Source of the DNA: Limanda limanda
Lineage: Eukaryota; Chordata; Actinopteri; Pleuronectiformes; Pleuronectidae
Reading direction: 5' to 3'
NCBI RefSeq assembly: GCF_963576545.1
Contig: NC_083646.1
Span: 15,541,238-15,605,237 of the forward strand
Length of the DNA: 64,000 nucleotides
The notes beneath the pieces were generated by a model. That model was not told where the DNA came from. It did no database searches and was given only the letters and a program-made list of their open reading frames with translations. Numbering within the stretch: position 1 is the first letter of the stretch; each line of letters begins with the position of its first letter. The translations under genes were made by a program, and so were the position numbers. Below, piece by piece: positions 61,001 through 64,000 of this stretch.

Positions 61001-62400
61001 TTGCAAATGGGGTTAAGTCATTTTAATAAGTCTGTGTACTTTTTCTGGCAATACCACATATGGCCACTATGCTATAGTGGGTCAAACACTACTGCTTTTC
61101 CCAGGAACTTGCTCTTACTACACCACACTAAAATTGTATGGCAGCTAATCACTGACCCACAACCAGCAGCTGTTCATTGACTTCCAACCCACTTTGACTG
61201 TATTCTTGGGCAAGATATTACAGAATCATGTTGTTTTGAAGTTTTGGATTTGAGTCTGAAACAAAAAGGCTAAATGGTCTTTTCTAGTCTAATCAACCTC
61301 TCAAAGTGTTTTACACTATAACCCCCCTCCACACACACAACCATACATTCATACAGCGCTATAATATATACTATACTCTACCATATGCTGCACTTGATCT
61401 ATCACACACAATTCACACACTGGCGGTAGTATAGCTCAAGGCCAGGCATGACTGGAGGAGGCAGGGATCAAACTACCAACCTTCCTGTTAGTGGACAACC
61501 CCCTCAGCCTGCTACCATGCTTTGATCTTCCATTTGATCCATTACAGCATCTCCATGCATGACCCAATATATGAAAGTAGGTTTCTTATCTCGTTCACAA
61601 TTGTTGTAAGCACTTATGTCTCCGGCCATGGTTGGACCTGCTCTTCAAAGTTGTTTGCTTCAGGCCTTGTAGAGGTAGAAGTATTGATGACATCCAGGAA
61701 GTGTTCAGAGCAGCTAAATTTCGAGTTATTTAACTGCCTGATGCTGAGGTTTCAGGTAGCGCAGGGGCAGCAGTATATTGCACTGGATGAGGCTGGCTAA
61801 CATTTTAAATGTGGGAAAGATTTGTGTTGTTTTTTCATGTCCCATCTCAGTATTTTACAGCCAGTCTGGCGATTGGAACCATCAATCTTTGACCCATTAA
61901 TGCTGACAAAGAGCTTGAGCTTTAATTGAGGAAAGTAAGATATTGCTATCAATGGGGGGTGCAGACAAGGTCAGGGTCCAGTTTGTAAAATGGATCTTAA
62001 TGTCAGGGCTTGGTTTTGAAAATGCCGCATCAACTAAATATGTAAAACTAATGAATGTCTTAAAGAAGCATTAAGGGGACAAACCCCCATAATAAGGAGA
62101 CCAACTGGGTGTTGCAGAGGATCCAGACAATAATTAGCTCCATGCCAAAAAAGAACGGTACTATTTTTGTTGGGGGGGGGGGGGTATGGTGAAAAAAGGT
62201 GTTACAAATCAATAAGCACAATTTTATAGTTCAGTTATACAAACTGAGTGACCTTACATCTGTTACGTTGTGTTTTTGTACTTTATGAGGTAGCAGCAAA
62301 GTAATCCAGATGGATGGATAAATTCATTGGTTAGAGGTAGTAAAGAAATGGTCTCACAATATCAAACATTTACTGAAGTTCCTGTTCATACCATAAATGG
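58080..62400. other. Intergenic spacer, no gene recognised
   Basis: Low-complexity and AT-rich sequence with scattered short open frames and no splice-consistent coding series. It includes a G-run at about 62171-62182. Around 61420-61500 a GGGATCAAACTACCAACCTT segment looks like a degenerate dispersed repeat often seen in fish, but I cannot name it. Confidence 0.5.
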
Positions 62401-62799
62401 TTCTTCCCCCTCACCCTTGGGGGTTATGGACCAGAACAAACGGGGGTTGCGCCATTTTGATGCAAGTCCTGCACACAAAATGGTTGTGTGGCACTTGTTA
62501 ACCCCTTAAGAACCGACCACGTCTGAGTTAGTGCCGCAATAACTCTGATGATACTGATGCAACATCCACAGTGTGGTACTGAGCCTGCACATTGGAGCCC
62601 TGAAGCCCCACTGAGGACTCCACGGCTCAGCACAACCACTGTCTGCAGAGGTAAAGCTGCAGGCAGCACCGGGGCAGCTGCACCAGCAGAGAGGGAACCG
62701 CGGCACAGTGGACCGGAAGGACTCGTCCTCCGCGTCAGGCTCAGGCAGTGACGAGCACAGAACACGGAGGGGGCGGACTCTCCCGGGCTCTCTGCACCT

Positions 62800-63220
62800 T
62801 GTTATTGGTCCCAATCAGGCGGTTGTGTAATGTACGTGCAGCTCCGGGCACATTGTGTGAAAATGCGCAAATCCAGATAAAGGAGGCGGATCTGTGGCCA
62901 TCGCCGCCGTCCAGAGCTTAACGGACTATACAGCCACGGTGTGCGGTTAAACACGAGGCTTTTTGGAATAACCCCCCCCTCCACTTACGGTACAGAAAAG
63001 GAAAAGAAAAGGGGGGTCTCCTGTGAGCGTTTGCCGGTGCAGACGGAAGCCATCTGCAAGGAGGACAACCGCTTTCTCTGAGGACTGGTAAAGAAAACCG
63101 AGACTCGGTGTCTTTGACGGAACTCTGCTCTGACTGTAAACAACCCGGACGATGTAGCCGGGGAGCCACGAAGGAAACCCGGCGGCGAAGCACTCCGGAG
63201 CCACACGCAGCACCGATCTG
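62800..63220 (+). promoter_or_regulatory. Probable promoter and first exon of a gene continuing right
   Basis: GC- and CpG-rich block with GGAGGCGGATC and GCCATCGCCGCCG, ending CACCGATCTG before a donor GTAAGG at 63221. No ATG with a sustained frame lies before the donor, so the exon would be untranslated. The following 780 bases have intron-like composition and no coding exon. The gene is not identifiable from this window. Confidence 0.55.
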
Positions 63221-64000
63221 GTAAGGTGCTCTCCCCAAGACCAGCTTCTGAGAAGCCATTAGCTGCTTGTTACCCACGCTAGCTAGCATTGTGTTAGCCA
63301 CTGAGACAGCTAGCTTGCTGCTGTCCGAGCACGAACCGCTGGTGTAAAATGATCTAACACGTGACCGACCGCAGTGCTGCTGGGGATGTTTGAGTGTTTG
63401 TTGAGCTCTCTGCCTCTTTCTTCCTCACTGCTGTCCCCAGTCCAGGTTGGCTTAAAAGTGCAGCATCACACAATAACACAGGCAGGACATGGGCGACACA
63501 CCGCTTCCCAGTGGTCGTTTCATATTAAGAAGCACTTCACATCGTGCAGTAATACTTATCTCTGCATATGTTTATTTCCTTTTGTCGTGGTTTTGTAGTG
63601 CCGTGTTTTGTTTTTGTGACATACTTCCCCTCTCACGTTAGATACGTATCATACAGTCCACTCCATCACCACAGAGAACTTGCTCTAATGACCAAATACT
63701 TAAACTCAACCCCCTGACTGTCAAATCTGCAAAGGTAGAATTTATGGCTGATCGGTATTAATGGATTAAATTAAATGTTACTTTGTACAGGTGGCCACCA
63801 AGTTTTTTAGATGCCGAAAGCAAGTTTTTGAATTCTGAATAGGTATTCATATTTTGGATTGTCCCCACCTGGAAATGAAAATAAATCATGCTTAGTTTTC
63901 TGAGAATTTAAAAAAAATTCAAAGTTGGAAATATGTTGTAAAAAATTAGCTACAACCATGGAGCTATAAAACAAATGTTGGCTTATAATTTAATGCAATA
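63221..64000. other. Presumed first intron of the right-edge gene
   Basis: Starts at donor GTAAGG. AT-rich toward the edge; I see no exon or repeat. Confidence 0.4.

Noticed and set aside
61420..61500. tRNA-like GGGATCAAACTACCAACC segment
   Set aside because: It has a B-box-like look, but no cloverleaf could be folded and no A box sits at the right distance. More likely a degenerate dispersed repeat.

Overview
This window is vertebrate nuclear DNA, almost certainly from a ray-finned (teleost) fish. Genes are split by introns with GT/AG borders, there are long (GT)n/(CA)n microsatellites, and introns and spacers are packed with short non-autonomous hAT, PIF/Harbinger and Tc1-like DNA transposons of the kinds common in teleosts. 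The proteins (a 247-residue trypsinogen, chemerin-receptor-like GPCRs, a C2H2 zinc-finger protein) fit this. There are no bacterial-style operons, CRISPR arrays or phage genes. All family calls are from reading the sequence; nothing was searched.

Layout. (1) 104-1236, minus strand: a complete five-exon trypsinogen gene. (2) About 1.3-7.0 kb: spacer with microsatellites and a telomere-like hexamer tract; no gene recognised. (3) About 7.1-42.6 kb: a tandem array of CMKLR1-like (chemerin-receptor-like) GPCR genes, all on the plus strand. It reads as four modules, each an A-type receptor followed by a B-type receptor: A(intact)+B(broken), A-fragment+B, A-fragment+B, A-fragment+B. Intact coding exons are 7860-9002 (type A) and 21051-22187, 28197-29333 and 39725-40861 (type B). 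Two module joins contain a truncated, decayed copy of the promoter/first exon of the next gene, which identifies the unequal-crossover breakpoint that started the array. The fourth module carries a Tc1-like transposon, an hAT-like element and a Harbinger-like element. (4) About 42.55-56.5 kb: a C2H2 zinc-finger gene with a CRE-containing promoter, an untranslated first exon (donor at 42727), an 11-kb intron full of nested hAT elements, and a coding exon with the complete ORF 54048-55946. (5) About 56.5-62.8 kb: spacer with one probable GC-rich element. (6) About 62.8-63.22 kb: probable promoter and first exon of another gene running off the right edge.

How it fits together. The receptors would be plasma-membrane, Gi-type chemoattractant receptors on leukocytes (inference from the CMKLR1 family). 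The B-type genes share an upstream TATA-containing first exon, a (GT)n intron and a coding exon preceded by a CAG acceptor. The copies differ in the acidic N-terminus and the extracellular loops, and they show gene-conversion mosaicism and one promoter deletion, so the array looks like a recent, still-evolving immune-receptor cluster. The trypsinogen and the zinc-finger gene look functionally unrelated.
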